This document shows, in pieces, positions 7,736-16,321 of a stretch of DNA of 26,668 nucleotides. Both the position numbers and the translations under genes were made by a program. The stretch is from Saprospiraceae bacterium (GTDB lineage Bacteria > Bacteroidota > Bacteroidia > Chitinophagales > Saprospiraceae). The stretch lies in the NCBI GenBank assembly GCA_020849825.1, contig JADZFP010000139.1, positions 1-26,668 of the forward strand. The letters run 5' to 3'. Position 1 is the stretch's first letter. Every line of letters starts with the position of its first letter. Under the pieces are notes generated by a model. It was not told the DNA's origin and ran no database searches. It saw only the letters and a list, made by a program, of their open reading frames with translations.

Positions 7736-9316
7736 TCAGGGCCTCAAATAGTCGATCAGCGCCAAACGAATGTCGTTGCGCAGATCGCTCTTGTCGCCGG
7801 CGTTGGGCTTCACCACCTTCATAATTTCCGGGTTACTGCTCTTTCCGTCGGCATCGATTGCCGTTTTGAGGAATGCCATGTTCTGCTCATTGCCGGTGAG
7901 CAGAAAATCGGGCAGAATGACGCGGTAGACCATGGCGTCGTCGAGTATTTTATCGCCGACCAGCCATTGTTTTTTCGCTTCGTCTCTCTTCACACCCGCC
8001 CAATGCAGGTAGCCACCGTTCCCGTGGTTGGACCAGCCGGCATCGAGGGTTTTGCGCAGCAGCGAACCTTTCATTTCGACCTCCGACAGGCCGCCGCCAA
8101 AGGGCAGCATTCTGACAACGTCCAGCTCGGTCAGCGTGCCGCTCAGTACGTCGTCGACGCGGATGGAACCGCCGTTCAGCAAAGCGCAAACGGGTTGTGT
8201 ACGCGCCACCGACAACATCGCGGCCGTAATCATCTGGCCGGCAGGCGCTTGCTGCGTACGTACGATCACTTCACGGCAGTCAAGTGGTTGTTTCAACTCG
8301 GTTACTTTTTTATTGGGGTCGAAGCCCGAACTGGCAAGCGATTCGTTTTTGATCTTTTCCCATTTGGCCACGACGGCCGCGGTGGCAGGCTCGTCGGCAA
8401 TACTGCCGTCGATCGTGCGCAACTGCGATGTAACGGTAGCTTTTTTCGTGCGGGTATTGTACCGAAGGGTGTGCACGTATACGGTCCGGGCGTTGGCGTC
8501 GGCCTTGGCCACCACCGTGTTGCCGGAACGCCGCAGCATGTTGGTATGGTCGTGTCCGCCCATGATGAGCGGTACTGCCGGCAGCATCGAGGCAAGTCTG
8601 AGGTCGTCGGCCACATCGAGGTGGGTAAGGCCGACTACGACGTCCGATCTGGTTTTCAGGTCGTTATACTGCTGCATGGCTGTGGAAAACGGGTCGGTGT
8701 AACTTACCCAGGGTTTACGGCCGGTGCCTATCAACACGCCGAACATGCCCAGGTTGAGGGTCGTGCCGTCGGCGTCGCGGAGGGTGTACACCACGTTGTC
8801 GGCGCAGTTTAATTTAGTACCATTGACGTTTTTGTAAAAAGTGCTTTGGGAGCCGTCGGCATTTTTCATACGCACATTGGCGCCGAGCCAGCTGAATTTC
8901 GATTCATCGAGCCTGGCCTGCAGATCGGCCTGGTCGTCGTAGTCGAACTCGTGGTTGCCAAAAACAACCCAGTCGAGCCCCAGGGTATTGAGCGTTTCGA
9001 CCATGTGTTTCCCCCGGATGCGTTTCCCTTCATATTTCAGGGTACCAATAACCGAAGGGCTGATAAAATCGCCGGCCAGCACCGTAATCACGTTCGGATT
9101 TTTGCCGAGCAATTCCTTTCTGACGGTCGCCACACGTGCCAATCCGCCCGAGTTGTCGGAAGGCATGGGCGAAATTTCATACACGTCGTTCAACTGTAAA
9201 AACACTACTTCGATCAGTCCGTCGTCTCCGCCAGGGTTCGCCGAGGGCCGGGCAGTCTCGCATGCCGCGAACAGTAGCGTGAAGAAAAAAATGGCAATTG
9301 CGGGAAAGGCACGCAT
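7736..9316 (-). CDS. Lipoprotein 5'-nucleotidase / bifunctional metallophosphatase (UshA family)
   Basis: The 526-residue product begins with a lipoprotein signal (FFTLLFAAC, lipid Cys at 19). The N-terminal calcineurin-like metallophosphatase domain shows the family motifs: LND44 near the start, AGDF at 81-84, GNHEFD at 120-125, THLD at 231-234 and GGHDHT at 253-258. The C-terminal 5'-nucleotidase substrate domain shows NGGSIR at 381-386 and LPFGG at 404-408. Members hydrolyse nucleotide monophosphates or related phosphate esters outside the cytoplasm, serving nucleoside and phosphate salvage; substrate here is not determined. The first metal motif reads NDVYE where UshA has NDHHG, which is common in other branches of the family. 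It is divergent from acetoacetyl-CoA synthetase (93-base gap). Confidence 0.93.
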   Translation of the reverse strand: MRAFPAIAIFFFTLLFAACETARPSANPGGDDGLIEVVFLQLNDVYEISPMPSDNSGGLARVATVRKELLGKNPNVITVLAGDFISPSVIGTLKYEGKRIRGKHMVETLNTLGLDWVVFGNHEFDYDDQADLQARLDESKFSWLGANVRMKNADGSQSTFYKNVNGTKLNCADNVVYTLRDADGTTLNLGMFGVLIGTGRKPWVSYTDPFSTAMQQYNDLKTRSDVVVGLTHLDVADDLRLASMLPAVPLIMGGHDHTNMLRRSGNTVVAKADANARTVYVHTLRYNTRTKKATVTSQLRTIDGSIADEPATAAVVAKWEKIKNESLASSGFDPNKKVTELKQPLDCREVIVRTQQAPAGQMITAAMLSVARTQPVCALLNGGSIRVDDVLSGTLTELDVVRMLPFGGGLSEVEMKGSLLRKTLDAGWSNHGNGGYLHWAGVKRDEAKKQWLVGDKILDDAMVYRVILPDFLLTGNEQNMAFLKTAIDADGKSSNPEIMKVVKPNAGDKSDLRNDIRLALIDYLRP

Positions 9317-9409
9317 AACTGAATTTTTTGTTTCTTTAATTCGGCAGAATCGCCGGAATTTGTCGCGAAATTAGAACCCGGTACGACAAGATTAACAAAG
9401 AATATTGCG

Positions 9410-11479
9410 ATGGAGGAAGAACGGCACGAAACTACGCCCAGGTTGCTATGGCAGCCCACGAAGGAAGGTATGCAAAAGAGCCATCTGGCTCAATATCTTT
9501 CCTGGTTGTCCAGGACTATACAGCCTGATTTTTTCCGGCAGGAAACAGGGCAGGATATTTTTGATCCGCAGCAATTCGACTTTCGGCATGCCGAGGGACT
9601 TTATCGTGCTTTGTGGAAATGGTCGACCGATCGTCCGGCCGAATTCTGGGAAAGCATCTGGCAATATTTCGGCGTAAAAAGTTGCTCGCCCTATTCCAGC
9701 GTCTTGCGGGGCGCCGGCATGCCGGCCAACCAGTGGTTTTCCGGTGTTAAACTCAACTATGCCGACCATGTTTTCCGTCAAAAAAGCAATTCCCGTCCGG
9801 CTATACTTTTTAAAAACGAACAAAAACCTACGCAGGAAATATCCTGGTCCGATCTGGAATGCCAAACGGCCAGCTTCGCTGCCTGGCTCAGCGAACAAGG
9901 CATTCGGGCAGGCGACCGGGTTGCCGCTTTTTTGCCCAACAGCCCGCACGCCGTTGTGGCAGTTTTGGCCTGTATGAGCATCGGAGCGGTGTGGTCGAGT
10001 TGCTCGCCGGACTTTGGTGCGGCGAGCGTTGCAGACCGATTTGCCCAGATCGAGCCGCGCATCCTGATTGCCTGCGACGGATATGGTTACGGCGGAAAAT
10101 CTTTCGACAAATCGGAAACCGTCCGGGAGTTGCTCCATTTGCTGCCAACGGTCGAAAAGCTGGTGCTTGTCCCTTATTTGAATGAAAACCTGCGCGCCGA
10201 GGACTTCCCGAACGCCATTGTCTGGGACGATGCCCTGAAAAGCAACCCGAGAAACAGCATTCTGGAATTTGCAGCCCTGCCCTTCTCCCACCCTATCTGG
10301 ATTTTATACTCGTCGGGCACCACAGGCGTTCCCAAAGCCATCACCCATTCGCATGGCGGAAATCTGCTCGAACACCTCAAGTACCTGCATTTACACAACG
10401 ACGTGCATCCGGGAGAGCGCTTCTTCTGGTACTCCACCACCGGCTGGATGATGTGGAATTTTACCGTCGGCGCCCTGCTTACCGGCGCCACCATTGTGCT
10501 GTACGACGGAAGCCCGGGATACCCGGACCTGAATGCCTTGTGGGCACTGGCCGAGGAGACCGGCATAACGCATTTCGGCACCAGTGCGCCATTTCTGGTG
10601 AGTTGCCGCAAGGCGGGTCTGGCGCCCGGGCAGCAATTTGATCTCCGTGCGATGCGCTCCATCGGCTCTACCGGCTCTCCATTGCCGCCCGAAGCGTTCG
10701 ATTGGGTGTATCAAAATATCGGTGACAAAATCTGGCTATCCTCGATGGCCGGCGGTACCGACGTGTGTACGGCCTGGGTGGGCGGCTGCCCCTTGTTGCC
10801 GGTTTGGCAGGGCGAGATTCAGTGTATTTGCCTGGGTTGCGCCATGGAGGCCTGGGACGAAGACGGCCACCCGCTCCCGGTGGGCGAAGTAGGCGAAATG
10901 GTCGTCACCAAAGCCATGCCCTCCATGCCGGTTTATTTCTGGAACGACCCTGACGGGGTGAAATACCGATCCAGCTATTTTGAACAATGGCCGGGTGTTT
11001 GGCGTCATGGCGACTGGATACGCCTGACGGAACGCGGCACCGTGTTGATTCTGGGTCGCTCGGACGCCACGCTCAACCGGCAGGGCGTCCGGATCGGAAC
11101 AGCAGAAATTTACCGGGCGCTCGACCAGTTGCCCGAACTGCGCGACAGCCTTATCGTCAATCTTGAACGCAGCGACGGTACCGACTGGATGCCGCTTTTT
11201 GTATTGCTCGCGCCGGACGTGACACTTGACGATTCACTTAAAAATAAAATCCGGAGCACACTCCGGACGGCTTACAGTCCGCGGCACGTCCCCGACGACA
11301 TCATCTCGGCGCCAGATATTCCCTACACGATCTCAGGTAAAAAAATGGAGATGCCTGTTAAGAAAATTCTGCTGCGCAAACCGCTCGATAAAGCCTATAA
11401 CCGCGACTCCATGCGCAATCCGGAGGCTATGTTGTATTTTATTGCCCTGGCGCAGGATTTGAATTGGGGAGAAAAATAG
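9410..11479 (+). CDS. aacS: Acetoacetyl-CoA synthetase (acetoacetate-CoA ligase)
   Basis: The 689-residue enzyme activates acetoacetate to acetoacetyl-CoA with ATP, via an acyl-adenylate. It belongs to the ANL superfamily. The N-terminal extension (LWQPTKEGMQKSHLAQYLSW) is typical of AacS and acetyl-CoA synthetases. The ATP-binding loop SSGTTGVPK is at 301-309, the central motif YSTTGWMMWN at 341-350, the SMAGGTDVC motif at 445-453, the hinge/A8 region GRSDATLNRQGVRIG at 549-563, and the catalytic lysine region ISGKKMEMP at 641-649. STGSPLP (420-426) and the HPIW stretch are also family-typical. Length is slightly above the usual 650 because of the N-terminus; M21 is an alternative start but would remove conserved residues. 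It probably feeds acetoacetate from tyrosine breakdown (homogentisate dioxygenase at 15031) or ketone bodies into acetyl-CoA or biosynthesis. Confidence 0.95.
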   Translation: MEEERHETTPRLLWQPTKEGMQKSHLAQYLSWLSRTIQPDFFRQETGQDIFDPQQFDFRHAEGLYRALWKWSTDRPAEFWESIWQYFGVKSCSPYSSVLRGAGMPANQWFSGVKLNYADHVFRQKSNSRPAILFKNEQKPTQEISWSDLECQTASFAAWLSEQGIRAGDRVAAFLPNSPHAVVAVLACMSIGAVWSSCSPDFGAASVADRFAQIEPRILIACDGYGYGGKSFDKSETVRELLHLLPTVEKLVLVPYLNENLRAEDFPNAIVWDDALKSNPRNSILEFAALPFSHPIWILYSSGTTGVPKAITHSHGGNLLEHLKYLHLHNDVHPGERFFWYSTTGWMMWNFTVGALLTGATIVLYDGSPGYPDLNALWALAEETGITHFGTSAPFLVSCRKAGLAPGQQFDLRAMRSIGSTGSPLPPEAFDWVYQNIGDKIWLSSMAGGTDVCTAWVGGCPLLPVWQGEIQCICLGCAMEAWDEDGHPLPVGEVGEMVVTKAMPSMPVYFWNDPDGVKYRSSYFEQWPGVWRHGDWIRLTERGTVLILGRSDATLNRQGVRIGTAEIYRALDQLPELRDSLIVNLERSDGTDWMPLFVLLAPDVTLDDSLKNKIRSTLRTAYSPRHVPDDIISAPDIPYTISGKKMEMPVKKILLRKPLDKAYNRDSMRNPEAMLYFIALAQDLNWGEK

Positions 11480-11505
11480 CGCGTGATGCAACCCGGACGT
11501 TTCGG

Positions 11506-11544
11506 ATCAGGTCTTTTGCCGAAAACGAATTAACCTGATTTTTT
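11506..11544 (+). terminator. Probable terminator after acetoacetyl-CoA synthetase
   Basis: ATCAGGT (11506-11512) pairs with ACCTGAT (11533-11539), directly followed by five Ts (11540-11544). An inner TTTT/AAAA pair can extend the structure inside the 20-base loop. The stem is short, so this is only probable. Confidence 0.5.
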
Positions 11545-11567
11545 GATTCAACCGTCTGGATAACATC

Positions 11568-12200
11568 ATGACTTTCCGTCCTCTTTTTGCCTGCTTATTG
11601 GTCTGCCTCGCTACCGGCTTGTTTGCCCAAACCAAAACCGAAACACGCAACTTGTCCGGTTTTGAAAAAATCGCTGTTTCCGGCGGCTTCGATCAGGTGA
11701 CCCTGATTGCCGGCGCCGAAGAAAAAATCACCCTTGAAACCGAAGGCGTCGATCCGGAGAATGTGGTGACCGAAGTTCGCGGCAATACCCTCGACATCCA
11801 TATGAAACGCGGCAACTACCGCAATCACCGGATTAAACTGACCATCACTTATCGAAAACTGCAGGAAGTGGCCTCCAGCGGCTCCAGCGACTTCGTTGCC
11901 GGTACGCCTATCAAGGGAGATTCATTCACCTTTATTTCGAGTGGTTCCGGCGACTTTAAGGGTACGCTGGATGTGAACAAATTCACCGTTACCCTCTCGG
12001 GATCCAGCGACGTTGTGGCAAGCGGCCGGGCCGACCAGCAAAAATTCACCATCAGCGGCTCCGGCGATATCAAAGCCGGGGAATTGAAAGGCCAGTCGGC
12101 GCAGGTTATCGTCAGCGGATCGGGCGACGTTCAATTAAATGTCGACGGGCCGGTAAAAACCCAGGTATCCGGTTCGGGTAGCGTGGAGAATACGAATTGA
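11568..12200 (+). CDS. Secreted DUF2807 (GIN/auto-transporter adhesin head-like) protein
   Basis: The 210-residue product has a signal peptide (1-20, LLVCLATGLFAQ) and then a single DUF2807 domain: FEKIAVSGGFDQVTL at the start, and a run of beta-helix-like turns with repeated SGSSD/SGSGD motifs (SSGSSDF, SSGSGDFKG, SGSSDV, SGSGDIKAG, SGSGDVQL, SGSGSV). This family is very common in Bacteroidota and is exported to the envelope or surface; its molecular function is unknown. No anchor or sorting domain is seen. It may be read through with mnmH, which starts 25 bases downstream. Confidence 0.9.
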   Translation: MTFRPLFACLLVCLATGLFAQTKTETRNLSGFEKIAVSGGFDQVTLIAGAEEKITLETEGVDPENVVTEVRGNTLDIHMKRGNYRNHRIKLTITYRKLQEVASSGSSDFVAGTPIKGDSFTFISSGSGDFKGTLDVNKFTVTLSGSSDVVASGRADQQKFTISGSGDIKAGELKGQSAQVIVSGSGDVQLNVDGPVKTQVSGSGSVENTN

Positions 12201-12205
12201 TATTT

Positions 12206-12224
12206 AGCGGCTATTTTTGCCGCT
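12206..12224 (+). promoter_or_regulatory. Small hairpin directly before the mnmH start
   Basis: AGCGGC (12206-12211) and GCCGCT (12219-12224) pair around a 7-base loop TATTTTT, ending one base before the ATG at 12226. It could reduce start-site access or be a remnant terminator of the gene before. A TTG at 12217 lies at the end of the loop, which speaks against the longer start. Confidence 0.35.
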
Positions 12225-12225
12225 C

Positions 12226-13254
12226 ATGGAACGCCTTCTCAATCCCGACGAATGGATCGCGGAACGCAATACACGGCTATTGCTCGATGTGCGCTCGCCC
12301 GGCGAATATGCCCAGGGCCACATCCCCGATGCCATCAGTTTCCCTTTGTTCACCGACGCCGAACGGGCAAAAGTTGGTACTTTGTACAAGCAACAAGGGA
12401 AAGACGTTGCCTTCACAGTCGGGCTTGATATCGTGGGCCCGAAAATGGCGGGCTTTGTTCGCCGCGCCACCCAAATTGCTCCCGGCAAACAAATTGCGGT
12501 GCATTGCTGGCGCGGCGGACAACGCAGTCGCAGCATGGCCTGGCTGTTGCGGGCAGCCGGGTTCGACGTCGCCGTGCTCAATGGCGGCTATAAAGTTTAT
12601 CGACGATTTGTACTGGATTTTTTTGAACGCTCCCCCTGCCAATTGATCGTCGTGGGCGGCCGGACAGGCGCGGGCCAAACCAGGGTGCTGCACGCGTTAC
12701 GCGCACTCGGCGAACAGGTCGTTGATCTGGAAGCGCTGGCGCGTCACAAAGGATCTTCCTTCGGAAGTATTGGGGAAGAAGGCCAACCCACCGTGGAGCA
12801 ATTTGAAAACGATCTGTTCGATGCCTTTCAGCAACTCGACTGGAGTAAAAAAATTTGGCTGGAAAATGAAAGCCGCTCAATCGGACGGGTTTACATACCG
12901 GAAGGCTTGTGGAAACGAATGAAAAATTCCCCGCTCCTGAATATAGAAATCCCGCATGCGGATCGCGTCAAAAACCTGGTACGCGACTATGCTGCATTTC
13001 CCGCCGGGGAACTGGAACAAGCATTTCTTCGTATTGACAAAAAACTGGGAGGGCTGCGGCTCAATGAAGCCCTCGAAGCCCTGCGGCTCGGCCACTATGA
13101 ACAAGCCGCCGAGATAGCCCTGGCCTACTACGACAAAACGTATCAGCATGGGCTCGACAACAATCCGTCACCCGACATCCGTATCCTGAAACTTGAGCAC
13201 AGCGACCCTGAAAAAATTGCCCTTGCATGTCGGGAAATAAACCGCGGCTGTTAA
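12226..13254 (+). CDS. mnmH: tRNA 2-selenouridine (geranyl-2-thiouridine) synthase
   Basis: The 342-residue protein joins an N-terminal rhodanese domain to a C-terminal P-loop domain, the layout of MnmH/SelU/YbbB. The enzyme replaces sulfur by selenium at the wobble uridine of certain tRNAs, using selenophosphate, through a geranylated intermediate. The rhodanese start LLLDVRSPGEYAQGHIPDA and the catalytic-cysteine signature HCWRGGQRS (Cys94) are intact. The Walker A of the second domain reads GRTGAGQT (145-152): the usual lysine is Gln151 (codon CAA, one base from AAA). Downstream family motifs (HKGSSFG, ENESRSIG) are present. I chose ATG 12226 over the TTG at 12217 because the TTG lies in a hairpin loop. 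No selenophosphate synthase gene is in the window. Confidence 0.93.
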   Translation: MERLLNPDEWIAERNTRLLLDVRSPGEYAQGHIPDAISFPLFTDAERAKVGTLYKQQGKDVAFTVGLDIVGPKMAGFVRRATQIAPGKQIAVHCWRGGQRSRSMAWLLRAAGFDVAVLNGGYKVYRRFVLDFFERSPCQLIVVGGRTGAGQTRVLHALRALGEQVVDLEALARHKGSSFGSIGEEGQPTVEQFENDLFDAFQQLDWSKKIWLENESRSIGRVYIPEGLWKRMKNSPLLNIEIPHADRVKNLVRDYAAFPAGELEQAFLRIDKKLGGLRLNEALEALRLGHYEQAAEIALAYYDKTYQHGLDNNPSPDIRILKLEHSDPEKIALACREINRGC

Positions 13255-13400
13255 ATTTGTGCACAGTTTAATCCAGTCCTACCTGTCAAAGCGTTTTCCG
13301 TTGGTAATTTAATCACGCTTTTCCTGCCAAGCGCGCTTCGAAATCGTGCTCTGCGGTTTTTATGTATAGGTCTTGGCTTACAATGATTTTTTATTGATTC

Positions 13401-14918
13401 ATGCGCAATCGAAATCTCCCTTTCGTTTGCCTTTTGTTGTACGGTCTGGCGGGCTTTTCAGCCACCAGCTGGGCCGGTGCAATCGGCTTCCGTGTCAGTC
13501 CTGTCTTCTCGGGGCCTGAACTACGTTTGCACGTCGAGGCGCGTTTCAGGGGTGACGCCGATGGCACGACGATCCTTGCGCTCCCCCACTCTTTTGGCAG
13601 TGTACAACATTTGAATCGATGTATTGAGTCACTTCAAGTCAGCCCTTTGCTGAGCGATCTTCAATTTTCAGAAGACTCCTCGTTTGTGACCGTGCATCAC
13701 GCCCCCGGGCAAAACTTGCTTTTGTCGTATCGGGTGGTTCAGGATTTTGAAAACGATCAATTATCGATGCGATATGGGCTGAGGCCCTTGTTGCAGCCCG
13801 GGTGGTTTCATGTTTTGGGCAATTGTCTGTTTTTGCTGCCCGATGGATGGAGCAACTTCGATGTGACGATCGACTGGACCGGATTTCCGTCTCACTGGAA
13901 CATACACAACAGCTTTGGCTCCCAACAACAGCATCAGCAGTTTCAGGCAGTTGGTACGAACTGGCTGGAATCCGTATTCGTTGGCGGTGATTTTCGCATT
14001 CTGAAGGCTGAAGTATTTGAGCAACCGGTCTTTCTCGCTTTGCGGGGCAACGACTGGGCATTCAGCGATTCCAGCCTGTTAGTATTGCTGCAGCAAACCA
14101 TTGCTATTCAACGGGAATTCTGGCAGGATCGGGACATTCCATATTATACCATGACACTGTTGCCGCTGGCGCCACGACCGGGCATGGCGGGCTCGCGGAA
14201 TTTTGCCCATTATCAGTACATGGGTATGGGGCTGACCAATTCGTTCGCCGCATTTGCCACACCGAGTCCGCAACTATCGATCGACGATCTTTCGCATTTG
14301 TTTCATCATGAATTGATGCACGACTGGATTGGCTGCAAAATCAGAAACGGCGGCCCGGCAGAGGATATGCAGTTTGGCTGGTTCAGCGAGGGTTTTACCG
14401 AATATTTTGCCTACAAAAACATGCTGGCAGGCGGCGTCATCAGTCCGGAACAATACGTCGAGCGCCTCAATTTCGACTTTTTTGACCCCTTGTACAGCGA
14501 ACCGATGGGACAAGTGTCGAACAAACTCGTTGCTACCGGCTTTTTCCACTGTCGCGATATTGCCCAACTGCATTACTGGCGCGGTTGCGTTTTTGCGTTT
14601 TACCTCGATAACCGGATCAAAATGCGCAGCGAAGGGCAGCAAGACCTGCATGATTTTATGCTTGAAATGCTCGACTACTACTACGAGTCCAATGTCGACC
14701 TGTACAATAATTTTGATTTTTTCCTCAAAAACCTCTCTCGTTACCTCGGAGAAGACGCTACACCGTATTACCACCGCTTCGTTTTACAGGGTGAATTGAT
14801 TCCTCCGAATGAATTCCAATTACCGCCGTTTTGGAAAATTTTTGTCGATTCCGACGGCCTGCCTATTCTTCAACTCGATCAGACTGCACCCGGATGGCGG
14901 GAAGGCATGCAGCGTTAG
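13401..14918 (+). CDS. Secreted M61-like (gluzincin) metallopeptidase
   Basis: The 505-residue product has a signal peptide (about 1-25, FVCLLLYGLAGFSATSWA). An N-terminal beta domain runs to about residue 200. The catalytic part has HELMH at 303-307 (HExxH) and, 22 residues later, the SEGFTEYF segment at 329-336 whose Glu330 is the expected third zinc ligand. This spacing and the EGFTEY form fit M61 (glycyl aminopeptidase family) better than M1. The family normally ends in a PDZ domain; here the protein stops shortly after the helical region, with only a short piece (LPPFWKIFVDSDGLPILQLD) that might be a vestige. Whether it is active, and on what substrate, is not shown. It stands alone between mnmH (146-base gap) and homogentisate dioxygenase (112-base gap). 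Confidence 0.85.
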   Translation: MRNRNLPFVCLLLYGLAGFSATSWAGAIGFRVSPVFSGPELRLHVEARFRGDADGTTILALPHSFGSVQHLNRCIESLQVSPLLSDLQFSEDSSFVTVHHAPGQNLLLSYRVVQDFENDQLSMRYGLRPLLQPGWFHVLGNCLFLLPDGWSNFDVTIDWTGFPSHWNIHNSFGSQQQHQQFQAVGTNWLESVFVGGDFRILKAEVFEQPVFLALRGNDWAFSDSSLLVLLQQTIAIQREFWQDRDIPYYTMTLLPLAPRPGMAGSRNFAHYQYMGMGLTNSFAAFATPSPQLSIDDLSHLFHHELMHDWIGCKIRNGGPAEDMQFGWFSEGFTEYFAYKNMLAGGVISPEQYVERLNFDFFDPLYSEPMGQVSNKLVATGFFHCRDIAQLHYWRGCVFAFYLDNRIKMRSEGQQDLHDFMLEMLDYYYESNVDLYNNFDFFLKNLSRYLGEDATPYYHRFVLQGELIPPNEFQLPPFWKIFVDSDGLPILQLDQTAPGWREGMQR

Positions 14919-14955
14919 CAAAGGTTTGACGAACGCCATTTCCTCAACTTGCCTT

Positions 14956-14963
14956 TATCTTTG
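14956..14963 (+). promoter_or_regulatory. Candidate -7 element TATCTTTG for homogentisate dioxygenase
   Basis: TATCTTTG fits TAnnTTTG and lies 67 bases upstream of the ATG at 15031. No matching upstream TTTG/TTG was found at 17-23 bases. Confidence 0.45.
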
Positions 14964-15030
14964 GTCCGGCTTCGAACCCTGACCCCGGTCGAGCGTTACC
15001 ATTAGCCCATCCATACAACTACCTGTCGTT

Positions 15031-16188
15031 ATGCACTACCACGCGCTGGGGCACATTCCGCCCAAACGTCACACCCAGTTTCGCCAGCCTAATGGCGAAT
15101 TATACCACGAAGAATTGTTCAGCACCGAAGGGTTCAGCAACCTTTATTCGCTGCTGTATCATTGTCACCCGCCAACCCAAATTGTACAGGTGGGCGACCC
15201 GATCAATGTTGCCCCCCGCCTGGTGCACGACAAGCAACTCAAACACCGCTGCCTGAAAGGTTTCAAGGTTGCCCCCGTCGACGATTACCTGGAATCACGC
15301 AAACCCGTTTTGGTCAACAACGACTGTAAAATCGTGCTCGCGGCGCCCAGAAAAAGTATGGACGGGTATTTTTTTAAAAATGCGGATGCCGATGAAGTGA
15401 TCTTCATCCACGAAGGCACCGGAATCCTGCATACGATGTATGGCAAACTGCGTTTCGGATATGGCGACTATCTGGTCATACCTCGGGGCACCACGTATCA
15501 ACTCGAATTCGACACGCCCGACAACCGCCTGCTAATTGTGGAAAGCGCCGGCCCTATCACCCCGCCCAAACGCTACCGCAACGATTTCGGGCAACTGCTC
15601 GAACACTCGCCGTTCTGCGAGCGCGACATCCGGAAGCCGGTTGATCTAGATACGAATAACGAACGCGGCGATTTCCTTTTTTACATCAAAAAACAGGACA
15701 ATATCTACCCCTACCACTACCTGGCTCACCCTTTCGATGTTATCGGGTGGGATGGCTATGTGTATCCCTACGCTTTTTCCATTCACAATTTCGAACCGAT
15801 TACCGGCCGCGTACACATGCCGCCGCCGATTCACCAGACTTTCGACGGGCACAATTTCGTGATTTGTTCCTTTGTTCCCCGGCTCTACGACTACCACCCC
15901 ATGGCGATTCCGGCGCCCTACAACCACTCCAACATCGATTCCGATGAGGTTCTGTACTACGTAGACGGTGATTTTATGAGCCGCAAACACGTGGAAAGAG
16001 GCATGATCACACTTCACCCCGGCGGTATCCCGCACGGGCCACACCCCGGCACTGTGGAGAAAAGCATTGGCGCGAAGGAAACCCGCGAATTGGCGGTCAT
16101 GGTGGATACGTTCCGCCCGCTGCTGATGACCGAACACGCCGTTTCGATCGAAGACCCCGGTTATTACCAGTCCTGGCTGGGTGCTTGA
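15031..16188 (+). CDS. hmgA: Homogentisate 1,2-dioxygenase
   Basis: The 385-residue cupin-fold enzyme opens the ring of homogentisate to maleylacetoacetate, the central step of tyrosine and phenylalanine degradation. Recognisable stretches are the N-terminal YHALGHIPPKRHTQFR, the cupin segment GDYLVIPRGTTYQLE, HPFDVIGWDGYVYPYAFSI, and the iron site: His in YNHSNIDSDE, Glu six residues later, and His in the GIPHGPHPG loop. The length fits the shorter bacterial branch; proteobacterial and human forms are around 430-445 residues. A cytoplasmic location is expected. It is monocistronic in this window; fumarylacetoacetase and 4-hydroxyphenylpyruvate dioxygenase are not nearby, but acetoacetyl-CoA synthetase lies 3.5 kb upstream on the same strand. 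Confidence 0.95.
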   Translation: MHYHALGHIPPKRHTQFRQPNGELYHEELFSTEGFSNLYSLLYHCHPPTQIVQVGDPINVAPRLVHDKQLKHRCLKGFKVAPVDDYLESRKPVLVNNDCKIVLAAPRKSMDGYFFKNADADEVIFIHEGTGILHTMYGKLRFGYGDYLVIPRGTTYQLEFDTPDNRLLIVESAGPITPPKRYRNDFGQLLEHSPFCERDIRKPVDLDTNNERGDFLFYIKKQDNIYPYHYLAHPFDVIGWDGYVYPYAFSIHNFEPITGRVHMPPPIHQTFDGHNFVICSFVPRLYDYHPMAIPAPYNHSNIDSDEVLYYVDGDFMSRKHVERGMITLHPGGIPHGPHPGTVEKSIGAKETRELAVMVDTFRPLLMTEHAVSIEDPGYYQSWLGA

Positions 16189-16197
16189 GGTTTTGGG

Positions 16198-16314
16198 TTT
16201 TGGGCGTTAGGTTTTGGGCAAAAGGTTCATTTCTGCTCTCAGATATTAACCTCGGTCAGGCCGGAGTAGCCGAGGGCAGAAATGAACCTTTTGCCTAAAA
16301 CCCAACTCCCAAAA
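16198..16314. repeat. Inverted repeat with 39-base arms and 39-base centre
   Basis: Arms 16198-16236 and 16276-16314 are inverted copies. The inner 26 bases match at 25 positions (GTTTTGGGCAAAAGGTTC and on to CTGC), and the outer 13 bases match with two differences. The 39-base centre holds a second small hairpin (CTCGG/CCGAG). It lies between the end of homogentisate dioxygenase and the tRNA-His terminator. No ORF lies inside. It is too long for an ordinary terminator, and looks like a dispersed palindromic or MITE-like element. Confidence 0.8.
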
Positions 16315-16321
16315 AACCAAC

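Noticed and set aside
7532..8812. 426-residue plus-strand frame
   Set aside because: It spans the TPR gene start, its promoter and much of the 5'-nucleotidase gene in antisense, with no domain signs.
12217..12225. TTG start for mnmH
   Set aside because: It would add only MPL and lies in a hairpin loop; ATG 12226 is simpler.
9410..16188. A single operon from aacS to hmgA
   Set aside because: A probable terminator follows aacS, gaps of 112-146 bases separate later genes, and hmgA has its own candidate -7 element.
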